Part shown: positions 1 through 8,644 of the stretch, in pieces | How positions within the stretch are numbered: position 1 is the first letter of the stretch | Layout: every line of letters starts with the position of its first letter | Assembly (NCBI GenBank): GCA_003220495.1 | Contig: QHSP01000033.1 | Span: forward strand, 46,106 to 110,105 | Source: Candidatus Rokuibacteriota bacterium | Lineage (GTDB): Bacteria > Methylomirabilota > Methylomirabilia > Rokubacteriales > CSP1-6 | Direction: 5' to 3' | DNA length: 64,000 nucleotides | Notes under the pieces: model-generated | What the model was told of the DNA's origin: nothing | Seen by the model: only the letters and a program-made list of their open reading frames with translations | Databases searched by the model: none | Program-made: the position numbers and the translations under genes

Positions 1-150
1 CGCGACCACCTCGGGGCTGAGCGCCCGGCTCCGCTTCACGAGCTCGTACGTCTCGCGATCCCTGAACACGATGTCGAAGGTGATCTGGTCGACTCCGGCG
101 TTCTTGCTGCGGATCGTCTTCGCCAGCTCGACCAGCGGCTTCGTCGTCAT
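1..150 (-). CDS. DUF4387 family protein (C-terminus beyond window edge)
   Basis: Only the first 50 residues are inside the window; the rest lies left of base 1. The N-terminus (LAKTIRSKNAG, then ITFDIVF and RDRETYE) matches the small DUF4387 proteins usually found next to AtuA-like/DUF1446 proteins. No catalytic activity is established for the family; it is thought to act with its AtuA-like partner, perhaps as a small subunit. The start codon overlaps the stop of the upstream AtuA-like gene in an ATGA arrangement, so the two are probably translationally coupled. The family call rests on the N-terminal motif and the context. Confidence 0.75.
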   Translation of the reverse strand, partial: MTTKPLVELAKTIRSKNAGVDQITFDIVFRDRETYELVKRSRALSPEVVA

Positions 151-1505
151 CGGCCCACCACCTCGAGCTTCACGCTCGTGAGCTCGAGCGGATCGGCCAG
201 CGGCATGACGTGGTTCACCGTCCACTCGTACCCCGGCTTGCCGCGCAGGACCTCGTCCATCATCAGGGCCGCGGTGCCCGCGGTGCCCCTGACCTCGGGG
301 AGCCGCGCATAGAAGAGGTTGCGCGTGCCGAGGGCGCAGACGACCTCGGCGTCCTCCCAGCGTGGGGCGACGGCCTCCACCACCACGCACAGCTCGTGAC
401 CGGGCACCGCGCGCCGAGGCTCCGACGAGCCCATGACGCCGTCGCGCCCGTAGACGTGGTAGTAGAGCTGGTAGCGCGTGCCCGGCTCGCCCCAGCGCTC
501 TTCCACCTTCGAGCGCGCCCAGCCGATGACCGCGTCGATGTGGCGGATGGTGTACGGATCGCGGATCCCGGCGATGGACACCGCGCGCTCGCCCACCTTG
601 CCCGAGCCCTCCAGCTTGATGCGATAGACCGCGTCGCGCCGGAACGCGAATCCGCTCACGCGAGTCGTGCGCTCGTCGACCTGCTCGTAGCGGCAATGGG
701 TCATGTCGAGGACGCCGCCCGCCACGTGTTCGAAGAACGGGCTGGCTCGCTCGTACATGGCGTGGCTCGCCACCGAGGCCACGGTGCAGCGCTGGCCCGG
801 GTGCATCGCGGTGACCGAGACGGCGTCCGCGGTCACGGTGCCGAGGATACTCTCCTTGCCCATGAAGGGCTCGGCGGCGAACGACGCGCACTCCAGCACC
901 TTGCCCAGGTAGTACGCGCTGGCTTCGGGAAAGCCCGCGCGGATCGCCGGCGCCGCGAAGAGGCAGGAGTCGCCCGACCGGCCGGCGATGACCACGTCGG
1001 CGCCCTGGCCGAGCGCCTGGATGATCGGCTCGACCCCCATCACCGCGACCAGCCGATCCGTGCGCGCGAGCACCGCGGGCGTGAGGTCGGCTCGGCCGTC
1101 GAGGCCCTCGATCCGGACGCCGCTTCGAAGCCGCCGGGCTACCTCGTCACGGCTCACCTCGGAGAAGATCGTGGCCAGATTGAAGGGCGCGAGCCGGTGG
1201 CGCCGCGCCAGCTCGCGGACGATCTCGGCGTACTGGTTCACGCCGCGATCGGTGCCCGCGTCGGATGCCGAGCCGACGATCATCGGCACGCCGAGTCGGC
1301 GAGCGGCCAGCAGCATCAGCTCGAGGTCGTGCCGCTGCCACTCTTCGGGGCTACAGTGCTCGTCCGCGCCGAGCGGTTGCGGGCCGATGTCGCAGCTTCC
1401 CGAGTCGGCCACGATCGCGTCGGGCCGGCGGGTCACGCCGATCTCGAAGCTGCCTCGCTCGATCGGCGTGAACCCGAGGTGGCCCGTCGGCGAGAGGATG
1501 TTCAT
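147..1505 (-). CDS. Acyclic terpene utilization AtuA-like (DUF1446) protein
   Basis: A 452-residue cytoplasmic protein of the AtuA/DUF1446 family. AtuA takes part in citronellol/geraniol degradation in Pseudomonas, but many homologues sit in unrelated catabolic clusters and their reaction is unknown. Visible family features are the N-terminal MNILSPTGHLG, DSGSCDIGP near residue 35, the glycine-rich GADVVIAGRSGD near 165-180 and the C-terminal TRNLFYARLPE. The reading frame stays open upstream, but the ATG at 1505 is preferred because it overlaps the stop of the LLM oxidoreductase gene (ATGA) and begins at the conserved N-terminus. It forms one operon with the LLM enzyme upstream and DUF4387 downstream. 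The substrate cannot be told from sequence. Confidence 0.8.
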   Translation of the reverse strand: MNILSPTGHLGFTPIERGSFEIGVTRRPDAIVADSGSCDIGPQPLGADEHCSPEEWQRHDLELMLLAARRLGVPMIVGSASDAGTDRGVNQYAEIVRELARRHRLAPFNLATIFSEVSRDEVARRLRSGVRIEGLDGRADLTPAVLARTDRLVAVMGVEPIIQALGQGADVVIAGRSGDSCLFAAPAIRAGFPEASAYYLGKVLECASFAAEPFMGKESILGTVTADAVSVTAMHPGQRCTVASVASHAMYERASPFFEHVAGGVLDMTHCRYEQVDERTTRVSGFAFRRDAVYRIKLEGSGKVGERAVSIAGIRDPYTIRHIDAVIGWARSKVEERWGEPGTRYQLYYHVYGRDGVMGSSEPRRAVPGHELCVVVEAVAPRWEDAEVVCALGTRNLFYARLPEVRGTAGTAALMMDEVLRGKPGYEWTVNHVMPLADPLELTSVKLEVVGR

Positions 1506-2353
1506 CCGGCTTGACGCATCAACCCGGCGCAGCGGTCGAGCGCCGGCAGCACCTCGTCGGCCTTCGCCGGATTCAGGTTGAACACGAGCCGGGCCACGCC
1601 GGCGTCGCCGTAACGCTTGATGAGGTCCGCGTCTTCCGCGACGCCGAAGACCGTGATCGGCAGGGTCGCCGGATCGCGGCCGGACTCGGCGACGAGCTTC
1701 TTGAAGTCCGGCAGGAGCTTGATGACGTCGCCGTACTCCGGCCGCCGCGCGTGCGGCATCCAGCCGTCGCCGTAGGCGATCGCGCGGCGCGCGCCGTAGG
1801 GAAACGCGCCGCCCACGATCACCGGCGGGTGCGGCTTCTGCACGGGCTTCGGCCACGTCATCATCGGCGGGAACTTGACGAACTCGCCGTTGTACTCGGG
1901 CTTCGACTTGGTCCAGATCGCGCGCATCGCCTCGACACGCTCGCGCATCACCTTGAAGCGCGCCTTGAAGTCAGTCCCGTGATCGAGCATTTCTTCGGCG
2001 TTCCAGCCGGCGCCGATGCCGAAGAGGAAGCGCCCGCCCGAGACCTGATCGAGGCTCGCCACGAGCTTGGCGGTCTGGATCGGATCGCGCTGAACGACCA
2101 GGCATACGCCGGTGCCGACGCGCAGCCGCGTCGTCGCCGCGGCCGCGGCCGCGAGCGTCACGAAGGGGTCCATGACGTCGTAGTACTTCTTGGGCAGGTC
2201 GCCGCCCTGCGGAAATGCAGAGCGGCGCGACAGCGGGATGTGCGAGTGCTCCGGCGCCCAGAGCGATTCAAAGCCGCGCTCTTCCAGCGCTCGGCCGAGC
2301 TCGGCTGGCCCCATCGAATAGTCCGTGAAGAAGATCGCCGCCCCGAAATTCAT
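1502..2353 (-). CDS. LLM class flavin/F420-dependent oxidoreductase
   Basis: A 283-residue luciferase-like monooxygenase-fold (TIM barrel) protein. Typical features are the N-terminal GRALEERGFESLWAPEHSH, TRLRVGTGVCLV near residue 78-90, and SGGRFLFGIGAGWNAEE near 108-125, which forms part of the cofactor pocket in this superfamily. These enzymes use FMN or coenzyme F420 for two-electron oxidations or monooxygenations; sequence alone does not decide which. It is the first gene of the operon leading into the AtuA-like and DUF4387 genes, so it probably acts on the same unknown substrate. A related but distinct LLM protein lies at 12321-13259. Confidence 0.85.
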   Translation of the reverse strand: MNFGAAIFFTDYSMGPAELGRALEERGFESLWAPEHSHIPLSRRSAFPQGGDLPKKYYDVMDPFVTLAAAAAATTRLRVGTGVCLVVQRDPIQTAKLVASLDQVSGGRFLFGIGAGWNAEEMLDHGTDFKARFKVMRERVEAMRAIWTKSKPEYNGEFVKFPPMMTWPKPVQKPHPPVIVGGAFPYGARRAIAYGDGWMPHARRPEYGDVIKLLPDFKKLVAESGRDPATLPITVFGVAEDADLIKRYGDAGVARLVFNLNPAKADEVLPALDRCAGLMRQAG

Positions 2354-2521
2354 GCCTTCTCCTCTACACCGTCCTCTTCGCGCCGGTCTGTGCCTCGTTG
2401 AACTCTATCGCTCGCGCCAAGCCCGCACGGCGTACGCGCGGTCTGGGCGGAGTGGGACCCCCTCGTCCCGCCCGCAGCTCGAAGAGCTGCGATTCGGGCG
2501 AGCGGGTGACGGAGTCGCCCC

Positions 2522-2552
2522 GGCGGGGCCGTGCCCTGCGCCAGGCCCCGCC
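2522..2552 (-). terminator. GC-rich hairpin downstream of the CMD-family gene
   Basis: GGCGGGGCC (2522-2530) and GGCCCCGCC (2544-2552) are perfect 9-bp complements around a 13-base loop, beginning 28 bases after the stop of the minus-strand gene at 2581. There is no T-run, so this is at most an atypical terminator or a 3' mRNA-protecting hairpin. The rest of the 2354-2580 gap holds a second perfect hairpin, CGCAGCTC-GAA-GAGCTGCG (2473-2491), and no supportable gene. Confidence 0.4.
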
Positions 2553-2580
2553 CGCCTCGCGCGCCTGGCGCTCATGACAG

Positions 2581-3129
2581 CTAAACCGGAAGCTTATCGC
2601 CGTCCGCCGGTGCCGCGACCTCGAACGCGTTGACGACGCCGGACAGGAGCGCGAAGTAGTTCGCGGCCGCCGTGAGCTCGACGAGCCACTGCGCGTCGTG
2701 ACGCTTCTTGAGCGCGTCGAAGGCCGCCTGGTCGACGCGGTTCGTCCGCATGAGCTGCCGGACGTATGTCACGATCTCGCGCTCCTCCGGGGGCAGCTTG
2801 CCCGCGTCGCCCTTGGCGCGGAGCACGTCGATGATCTCGTCGCTCACCCCGTTGCGGCGCGCGGCAGCGACCTGCGCCGACCACACGTAGGCGGCCTCGC
2901 GCTCGCGGACGGCCGCCAGGATGGCGACCGAGCGAAGCTTCGGCTCGGTCACGGTCTCGTCGCGGAAGAACGTGACGAGACCAAGCACACGCTCCGCCAG
3001 CTTGGGGCTGTGCAGGAGCATGCTGAACGGGCCTCGCACGCCCCCGAAGACCTTCACGACCTGGTCGACGACGGCGTGCTGCTCGGCGGGGACGTCGGAC
3101 TTGCCAGTCACCGGAGTGAGTCGCGGCAT
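2581..3129 (-). CDS. Carboxymuconolactone decarboxylase (CMD) family protein
   Basis: A 182-residue all-helical CMD/AhpD-superfamily protein. The pattern of LRSVAILAAVRER (about 82-94) followed by YVWSAQVAAARRNG matches the carboxymuconolactone decarboxylase branch. The AhpD CxxC pair is absent, so it should not be a peroxidase partner. Members decarboxylate lactones or serve uncharacterised roles in aromatic catabolism. The ATG at 3129 was chosen because it has a strong AAGGAG about eight bases upstream; a longer in-frame extension is arginine-rich and not family-like. It stands alone, divergent from the binding protein at 3272. Confidence 0.8.
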   Translation of the reverse strand: MPRLTPVTGKSDVPAEQHAVVDQVVKVFGGVRGPFSMLLHSPKLAERVLGLVTFFRDETVTEPKLRSVAILAAVREREAAYVWSAQVAAARRNGVSDEIIDVLRAKGDAGKLPPEEREIVTYVRQLMRTNRVDQAAFDALKKRHDAQWLVELTAAANYFALLSGVVNAFEVAAPADGDKLPV

Positions 3130-3220
3130 GATGGGCTCCTTTCGCGAGATCGTTCGTCGGGCGGCCTCTCGGCAGCCGCCGGAAGGATGGCACAAAATCG
3201 GCCCGAGAGCCGAAGATCCG

Positions 3221-3249
3221 TTGACATTCCGCGCCGGGCTCTCCACAAT
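3221..3249 (+). promoter_or_regulatory. Predicted sigma-70-type promoter for the LivK-like gene
   Basis: A perfect -35 box TTGACA (3221-3226), a 17-base spacer and CACAAT (3244-3249, four of six consensus bases) stand 22 bases ahead of the start codon at 3272. Confidence 0.5.
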
Positions 3250-3271
3250 CCCGCGGCGAGAGGAGCTTCTC

Positions 3272-4492
3272 ATGGCCCGCCGCGTCCTCGTTCTCGTCTG
3301 GCTCTGCGTCCTCGTCGTGGTCCCGGTGGCGGCGCAGGAACCGGTGCGGCTCGGCGTCCTGACGATTCGCTCCGGACCGATCGCGTCGTGCGGCCGCCAG
3401 ATGGAGGAAGGGCTCCAGTTCGCGCTCAAGGAGCGCGGCGGCGTCCTCGCCGGTCGGAAGGTCGAGGTCTTCTTCGGCGACTCCGCCGGTCAGCCGGCCC
3501 AGACGCGCGCCAAGACGCTGGAGCTCGTCGAGCGCAATCGAGTGCACGTGCTGACCGGACCGGTCGCCGCGTTCGAGGCCTACGCGATCAGCGATTATGT
3601 GCGCCAGACCGAAATGCCGATGGTCATCTCCCCGGCGGCAGCCGACGACATCACCCAGCGCAAGACGAACCCGTGGTTCGTTCGCGCGACGATGAGCGGC
3701 TCGCAGGTCACCCACCCGCTCGGCGAATACGCGGCCAAGAAGCTCGGCTACAAGCGGATCGCGACGATCTCGGACGACTTCGCCTACGGCCACGAGCACA
3801 CGGCCGGCTTCCAGCGGACGTTCGAGGAGAACGGCGGCAAGATCGTGCAGAAGCTCTGGCCGCCGATCGTCACGCCCGACTACGGGCCCTTCATCGCCCA
3901 GCTCAAGACCAACGTCGACGCGATCTACGCGGGCTTCGGCCCCACCAACGGCCAGCGCTTCCTCAAGCAGTATTCGGAGTTCGGCCTGAAGCTGCCCGTG
4001 CTCGGCATGGTGACGACCACCGAGGAGTCGAGCCTGAAGTCGATGGGCGACGAGGCACTTGGCGTGGTCACCGCGGGGACGTACAGCGCGGCCATCGACA
4101 CGCCGACCAACCGCAAGTGGGTCCAGGCGATGCGCGCGGAGTACAAGGACGACCCGGGCTACTGCACGATCGGCGGCTACCTCGGCGTGCTGTTCGTCGA
4201 GGCCGGCATGAAGGGTGTCAACGGGCGCGTCGAGGACAAGGCCGCCTTCATGAAGGCGCTCCGCGCCGTGCAGCTCGCCGACACGCCGCAGGGGCCGATC
4301 CGTCTCGACGCCTACGGCAACCCCATCGTCAACGTCTACATCCGCCGGGTCGAGCGGCGTGACGGCCGGCTCATGAACGTCGTGATCGACACGTACCGCG
4401 ACGTGAGCCAGTTCTGGAAGTACGACCCGGCGGCGTTCCTGGCCGCCCCGGTCTACTCGCGCGACTATCCGCCGGCGAAGAACATCGAGTGA
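3272..4492 (+). CDS. ABC transporter substrate-binding protein, branched-chain amino acid (LivK) type
   Basis: A 406-residue periplasmic type-I binding protein. An N-terminal Sec signal (MARRVLVLVWLC...VAAQ) is followed by the family strand VRLGVLTIRSGP, then VHVLTGPVAAFEA (about 93-105) and RIATISDDFAYG near residue 165-176. Proteins of this fold feed LivHMGF-type importers but also bind aromatic acids, amides and other small organics. No permease or ATPase genes adjoin it, so it is an orphan binding protein here, followed by an SDR and an esterase-like protein. The ATG at 3272 has GAGAGGAG just upstream and starts right at the signal peptide. Confidence 0.85.
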   Translation: MARRVLVLVWLCVLVVVPVAAQEPVRLGVLTIRSGPIASCGRQMEEGLQFALKERGGVLAGRKVEVFFGDSAGQPAQTRAKTLELVERNRVHVLTGPVAAFEAYAISDYVRQTEMPMVISPAAADDITQRKTNPWFVRATMSGSQVTHPLGEYAAKKLGYKRIATISDDFAYGHEHTAGFQRTFEENGGKIVQKLWPPIVTPDYGPFIAQLKTNVDAIYAGFGPTNGQRFLKQYSEFGLKLPVLGMVTTTEESSLKSMGDEALGVVTAGTYSAAIDTPTNRKWVQAMRAEYKDDPGYCTIGGYLGVLFVEAGMKGVNGRVEDKAAFMKALRAVQLADTPQGPIRLDAYGNPIVNVYIRRVERRDGRLMNVVIDTYRDVSQFWKYDPAAFLAAPVYSRDYPPAKNIE

Positions 4493-4500
4493 TTCGGCCG

Positions 4501-4520
4501 GCGGCGCGCGTCCGCGCCGC
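4501..4520 (+). terminator. Hairpin after the LivK-like gene
   Basis: GCGGCGCG-CGTC-CGCGCCGC is a perfect 8-bp stem with a 4-base loop starting eight bases after the stop codon. It has no T-run, so termination efficiency is unknown. Confidence 0.4.
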
Positions 4521-4528
4521 AGCGCGCG

Positions 4529-4557
4529 TTGACAAGCCGGACGTTTGCCCCGATAAC
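4529..4557 (+). promoter_or_regulatory. Predicted sigma-70-type promoter for the SDR gene
   Basis: TTGACA (4529-4534), a 17-base spacer and GATAAC (4552-4557, four of six consensus bases) lie between a hairpin that may end the previous transcript and the SDR start at 4618. This layout suggests an independent transcription unit. Confidence 0.5.
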
Positions 4558-4617
4558 ACCGTCGATAGACTCTCGACCTGAACGACATGGGACTGACCTC
4601 GAACAGAAAGACACGGT

Positions 4618-5409
4618 ATGGACCTCGAGCTGAACGACAAGGTCGCGATCGTCGGCGGGGCTTCCAAGGGACTGGGCCGGGCGTGCGCGGAGGTGCTGGC
4701 GCAGGAAGGCGTCAAGGTCGCGCTGTGTAGCCGATCCCAGCCCGACCTCGACAAGGCGGCGAAGGAGATCCGGGGCACGACTGGTCGCGACGTGCTCGTC
4801 TACGCCGGCGATCTGGATCGGCACGAGACGATCAAGGATCTCGTCACGAAGACCGTCGAGCGCTTCGGGCGGCTCGACATCATGATCAACAACTCCGGTG
4901 GCCCGCCGCTGGCCCGCGCTCAGACGGCCACCGAAGAGCAGTGGGCGACGGCCGTCCAGCGCTCGCTCCTGTTCTTCGCGCGGATGTCGCGTGAGGCGCT
5001 GCCTCATCTGAAACGGCAGAAAGCCGGTCGCATCATCAACATCCTGGCCAGCACCGTGTACCAGCCCATCCCGAATCTGGCGCTCTCCGGCGCCACGCGC
5101 ATGGGCGTGGTGGCGTTCGCGAAGAGCCTCGCCGACGAGGTCGGACGCGACGGCATCCTGGTCAACAACGTGTGTCCGGGCTCCATCCTGAGCGAGCGCA
5201 TGCTCTCCAACGTGACGAACCGCGCGAAGGAGCTCGGCATCTCGGTGGACGAGGCGCTGGCCCAGCGCGCGGCGGAGACCGCGGTGGGCCGCATCGGCGA
5301 GCCGAAAGAGCTGGCCCATCTGGTCGCGTTCCTCGCCTCGGGCAAATCGAGCTACATCACCGGGACGACGATCCTCGTCGATGGCGGGCTCGTGCGCTCG
5401 GTGCTATGA
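4618..5409 (+). CDS. Atypical short-chain dehydrogenase/reductase (SDR)
   Basis: A 263-residue Rossmann-fold SDR. The nucleotide-binding motif GGASKGLG is at residues 13-20, the NNSGG stabilising motif at 91-95, and the C-terminal ITGTTILVDGG is typical of FabG-like proteins. S145 is in place, but where the catalytic Tyr-x-x-x-Lys should follow (about 150-165) the protein reads PIPNLALSGATRMG, with neither Tyr nor Lys. A recognised SDR subgroup annotated as beta-ketoacyl-reductase-like shows the same loss. It may bind NAD(P) without classical SDR catalysis, or use a different acid. It precedes the serine hydrolase by 53 bases. Confidence 0.8.
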   Translation: MDLELNDKVAIVGGASKGLGRACAEVLAQEGVKVALCSRSQPDLDKAAKEIRGTTGRDVLVYAGDLDRHETIKDLVTKTVERFGRLDIMINNSGGPPLARAQTATEEQWATAVQRSLLFFARMSREALPHLKRQKAGRIINILASTVYQPIPNLALSGATRMGVVAFAKSLADEVGRDGILVNNVCPGSILSERMLSNVTNRAKELGISVDEALAQRAAETAVGRIGEPKELAHLVAFLASGKSSYITGTTILVDGGLVRSVL

Positions 5410-5462
5410 CCGCGTGTCGTGTACCCCGCTGCTCTGACCCGTGAGACCAGGAGGACGCGATC

Positions 5463-6746
5463 ATGACTCCCACATCGCCCAGCCGTCGTGACCTGCTCAA
5501 AGGCGCGGTCGCCATCACAGCCGCGACCGCCGTCGGCAACGTCACCCGCCGAGCCCACGCTCAGACGGCGCCGGCGTCGCGCGCGCGGATCGACTCGGTG
5601 CTGAAGCAGGCCGTCGACGCGAAGGAGGTGCCCGGCGTCGTGGCGATGGTGGCCACCGACAAGGGCCTCTTCTACGAGGGGGCCTTCGGCGTGCGCGAGC
5701 TCGGCCGCGGCCCGGATATGACGCTCGATTCCGTATTTCGCATCGCCTCGATGACCAAGGCGATCACGTCTGTGGCGGCGATGCAGCTCGTCGAGCAGGG
5801 CAAGCTCAAGCTCGAGGAGCCCGTGCCCAACATCGATCCGGCGCTGAGCTCGCCTCAGGTGCTCGAGGGGTTCGACGCGTCCGGCACGCCCAAGCTTCGC
5901 CCCGCGAAGCGGCCGATCACCTTGCGCCACCTGCTGACCCATACGGCTGGATTCAGCTACGAGATCTGGGACGCGAACATGGTGCGCTACGTGAAGGCGT
6001 CGGGGATGCCCTCGACCGCGACCGGCAAGGTGGCGTCCATCCGCATGCCGCTGGTGTTCGACCCGGGCGACAAGTGGGAGTACGGGGTCAACATCGACTG
6101 GGTCGGCCGTCTCATCGAGTCCGCCAGCGGCCAGACGCTCGACGCCTACTTCCGCGACAAGATCTTCGCGCCGCTCGGCATGAAGGACAGCGGCTACGTC
6201 ACCTCGGAGGAGCAGCGCGCGCGCCAGGCTCGCGTGCATCAGCGGCAGGCCGACGGGGCGCTGGCCCCCCAGCCCCTGGAGACGCCGTTCACGCCGGAGT
6301 TCTGGTCGGGCGGCGGCCCGCTCTACTCGACGGGCCGAGACTACCTCACCTTCCTCCAGGCGCTGCTGCACGGCGGAAGTCACAACGGCACGCGAATCTT
6401 GAAGCCGGAGACCGTCGCGTTGATGGGCAAGAACCACACCGGCGCCATCCCGGCCGGCATCATGAAGACGACGACGCCGGCGCGCTCGAACGACGTCGAT
6501 CTCTTCCCCGGCGCCCCGATCCGGTGGGGGCTCGGCTACATGCTGAACATGGAGCCCGGGCCGAACGGCCGGAGCGCCGGCACGGTGAGCTGGGGCGGGA
6601 TCTTCAATACGTACTACTGGCTCGATCCGGCCAAGCGCGTGACCGGGCTGATCATGACGCAGATTCTTCCCTTCGCCGACACGAAGACCCTGAAGCTCTA
6701 CGGTCAGTTCGAGCGGAGCGTGTACGAGACGTTGAAGGCGGTGTGA
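5463..6746 (+). CDS. Tat-exported serine hydrolase, beta-lactamase class C / esterase family
   Basis: A 427-residue protein with a twin-arginine signal (SRRDLLKG at 7-14, cleavage probably near AHAQ). The beta-lactamase/D-Ala-D-Ala carboxypeptidase fold is shown by the nucleophile tetrad S96-M-T-K99 and by Y207 in WEYGVN, the usual general-base tyrosine position. LRHLLTHTAGFSY (about 155-167) is another family signature. Proteins of this type are mostly esterases or peptidases rather than antibiotic-degrading enzymes. GGAGG precedes the ATG. Export through Tat suggests it folds in the cytoplasm and works in the periplasm. A C-terminal remnant of a similar hydrolase is at 56501-56626. Confidence 0.85.
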   Translation: MTPTSPSRRDLLKGAVAITAATAVGNVTRRAHAQTAPASRARIDSVLKQAVDAKEVPGVVAMVATDKGLFYEGAFGVRELGRGPDMTLDSVFRIASMTKAITSVAAMQLVEQGKLKLEEPVPNIDPALSSPQVLEGFDASGTPKLRPAKRPITLRHLLTHTAGFSYEIWDANMVRYVKASGMPSTATGKVASIRMPLVFDPGDKWEYGVNIDWVGRLIESASGQTLDAYFRDKIFAPLGMKDSGYVTSEEQRARQARVHQRQADGALAPQPLETPFTPEFWSGGGPLYSTGRDYLTFLQALLHGGSHNGTRILKPETVALMGKNHTGAIPAGIMKTTTPARSNDVDLFPGAPIRWGLGYMLNMEPGPNGRSAGTVSWGGIFNTYYWLDPAKRVTGLIMTQILPFADTKTLKLYGQFERSVYETLKAV

Positions 6747-6801
6747 TCCGACGCGGGGCGCTCCGCTCCAACGGCGCGGAGCGCCCGTGTCTTCCCCGGG
6801 A

Positions 6802-7374
6802 TCAGGCGCCGGGTGTCTTCACCAGCAGATCGAGGTCAGCCTGTGCGCCATACGCTGACCTCAGCGCGTCTGGATCCTCCAGCCCCAGCCGCTTCACGGA
6901 CATCTCGAAGCGATCCTGCATCCGCGCGTCGTTGGCGTTCAGATTGCGGGTGAAGCAGCAGAACTCGAGCTGGATCCCGTTGGGGTCCTTGAAGTAGATC
7001 GACTTCGCCCAGTCGTGGTCGACGACGTCCGTCACCTCGACGCCCTTCGCGATGAGCTCGTGGCGCTTCTCGTCGAGCCCCGCCTCCGAGCCCGCCTCGA
7101 AGGCGAAGTGATAGAAGGCGCTCGGCACGCCGAGTCCGCGGGTGATCCCGGCGTCGTAGCGGGCCGGCACCCCGGGCACGCCGCGGGCTTCCATGAACGC
7201 GATGAGCTGATCGCGTCCGGTGTCGAAGAAGATGTGGCGGATCTGGCCGCCCTCCTTGACCTTGATGATGTCGCAGCGAACCGCCTTGAACCCGAGCACG
7301 TTCTCGTAGAAGTCGCGCGTCTTGTCCAGATCCAGCGTCGAGAGACCGAGGTGGGAGAACCCTTTGTTGGTCAT
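6802..7374 (-). CDS. VOC family (glyoxalase/dioxygenase-fold) protein
   Basis: A 190-residue vicinal-oxygen-chelate protein. The N-terminal half begins GFSHLGLSTLDLDKTRDFY and the second module ends SIYFKDPNGIQLEFCC, the standard beta-alpha-beta-beta-beta signatures with candidate metal ligands H8 and the C-terminal glutamate. The C-terminal 45 residues are an extension beyond the usual VOC domain. Such proteins are metal-dependent dioxygenases, isomerases or lyases, and the substrate is unknown. AGGAGAG precedes the chosen ATG. It is transcribed divergently from the binding-protein operon that starts at 7538. Confidence 0.8.
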   Translation of the reverse strand: MTNKGFSHLGLSTLDLDKTRDFYENVLGFKAVRCDIIKVKEGGQIRHIFFDTGRDQLIAFMEARGVPGVPARYDAGITRGLGVPSAFYHFAFEAGSEAGLDEKRHELIAKGVEVTDVVDHDWAKSIYFKDPNGIQLEFCCFTRNLNANDARMQDRFEMSVKRLGLEDPDALRSAYGAQADLDLLVKTPGA

Positions 7375-7474
7375 GCCAGCGCTCTCCTGTCTGTGTGGTG
7401 CGATGAGCTCCCCTCGTGACCCCGACAGCATAGCAGGAGACGCGCGCGGCCGCGCGGTGGCTCCTGACTCGTCG

Positions 7475-7488
7475 GTAGCTTATGCTAC
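7475..7488. promoter_or_regulatory. Small inverted repeat in the divergent intergenic region
   Basis: GTAGC-TTAT-GCTAC is a perfect 5-bp inverted repeat 50 bases ahead of the binding-protein start at 7538 and 100 bases from the divergent VOC start. It includes a TATGCT that could act as a -10 element, but no good -35 is seen. It is a weak operator candidate. Confidence 0.25.
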
Positions 7489-7537
7489 GGGCGGCGCAAC
7501 GAGGCGCCCTCACGACTTCGATAAAGGAGATCTCCGC

Positions 7538-8644
7538 ATGCCCGAGCCCGCAGATACCGCCGTCACGCGGCGCGGCTTCCTGAAGACCGGCGCGCTCGCC
7601 GCCGCCGTGCCGCTGCTGGCCGACGTGCCGTTCGCCGCGGCCCAGAGCCCGGCGCGCAACGTCAGCAAGGTGCACGATTTCCAGACTTCGGCCGACGTCG
7701 CCAAGGCCGAGCAGGAGGGCGAGGTCGTCTACTACGGCCACGACAGCGAGCCCGGGATCGCCGCCTTGCTCGACGCCTTCAAGAAGGACTTCCCGAAGAT
7801 CAAGACCAGCTACGTGCGGCTCCAGACCGGCTCCCTCTACGCCAAGATCACGGCGGAGCGGTCATCAGGGCGGTTTGGCGTCGACGTGCTCCAGCTCTCG
7901 GACATCTCGCCGGCCATCGACTTCCAGAAGAAGGGCGGCTGGGAGCAGTACATGTCGCCCGAGTACGCCGTCTACAAGCCGGAATATCAGTCGACCCCGG
8001 CGGGCTACTACGGCGTGCCGGGCGTCGGCTTCTCCGGGATCTCCTACAACCGCACCAAGGTGAAACCCGAGCAGGCGCCGAAGACGTGGAAAGACATCAA
8101 CAACCCGGTCTTCAAGGACGGCATCAGCGCCAAGCTCGCGACCTCGGGCATGCAGCACGCCCAGTGGTACATCTTGCGCAAGATGTACGGCAACGATTTC
8201 TGGCAGGAGTTCGCCAAGCAGCGGCCGAAAGGCTTCGACGCGCGCGCCCAGCTCTTCGACCGGCTGGCCAAGGGCGAGGACCGCATCTGCGCGCTCGCCG
8301 AATACGCCGGCTACACGCTCTATCAGGAGAAGGGCGCCGAGCTCGAGTTCGTGGCGCCGCCCGAGGGCATGCCGGCCATCGCGATCTACATCGGCGTCGT
8401 CAACAAGGCGCCCCACCCGGAGGCGGCGAAGCTCTTCGTCGACTGGGCGCTCTCCAAGCGCGGCCAGCTCGTCTACCAGAACCAGAAGATCCTCCTCTAC
8501 GGCTCGCTGCGGCCCGACGCCGGGCCGATGCCGACGGGCAAGCGCCTGGCCGACTTCAAGCTGCTCTTCCCCACGGACTGGAACGACTACGTGGCGAGCC
8601 ATCCCGTGTTCGTCAAGGAGTGGAACTCGATCATGGGCTTGTGA
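7538..8644 (+). CDS. ABC transporter extracellular solute-binding protein (Fe3+/polyamine type), Tat-exported
   Basis: A 368-residue type-II periplasmic binding protein. The N-terminus carries a twin-arginine signal (TRRGFLKTG, then an alanine-rich stretch to FAAAQ). The mature part resembles FbpA/AfuA or PotD-like proteins, with VVYYGHDSEPGIAALLDAF and SYNRTKVKPEQAPKTW. Family members bind ferric ion, polyamines, phosphonates or other anions; the ligand is not readable here. AAAGGAGA lies eight bases before the ATG. The last codons overlap the GTG of the permease gene (GTGA). It is the first gene of a six-gene operon ending in the selenocysteine peroxiredoxin. Confidence 0.85.
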   Translation: MPEPADTAVTRRGFLKTGALAAAVPLLADVPFAAAQSPARNVSKVHDFQTSADVAKAEQEGEVVYYGHDSEPGIAALLDAFKKDFPKIKTSYVRLQTGSLYAKITAERSSGRFGVDVLQLSDISPAIDFQKKGGWEQYMSPEYAVYKPEYQSTPAGYYGVPGVGFSGISYNRTKVKPEQAPKTWKDINNPVFKDGISAKLATSGMQHAQWYILRKMYGNDFWQEFAKQRPKGFDARAQLFDRLAKGEDRICALAEYAGYTLYQEKGAELEFVAPPEGMPAIAIYIGVVNKAPHPEAAKLFVDWALSKRGQLVYQNQKILLYGSLRPDAGPMPTGKRLADFKLLFPTDWNDYVASHPVFVKEWNSIMGL

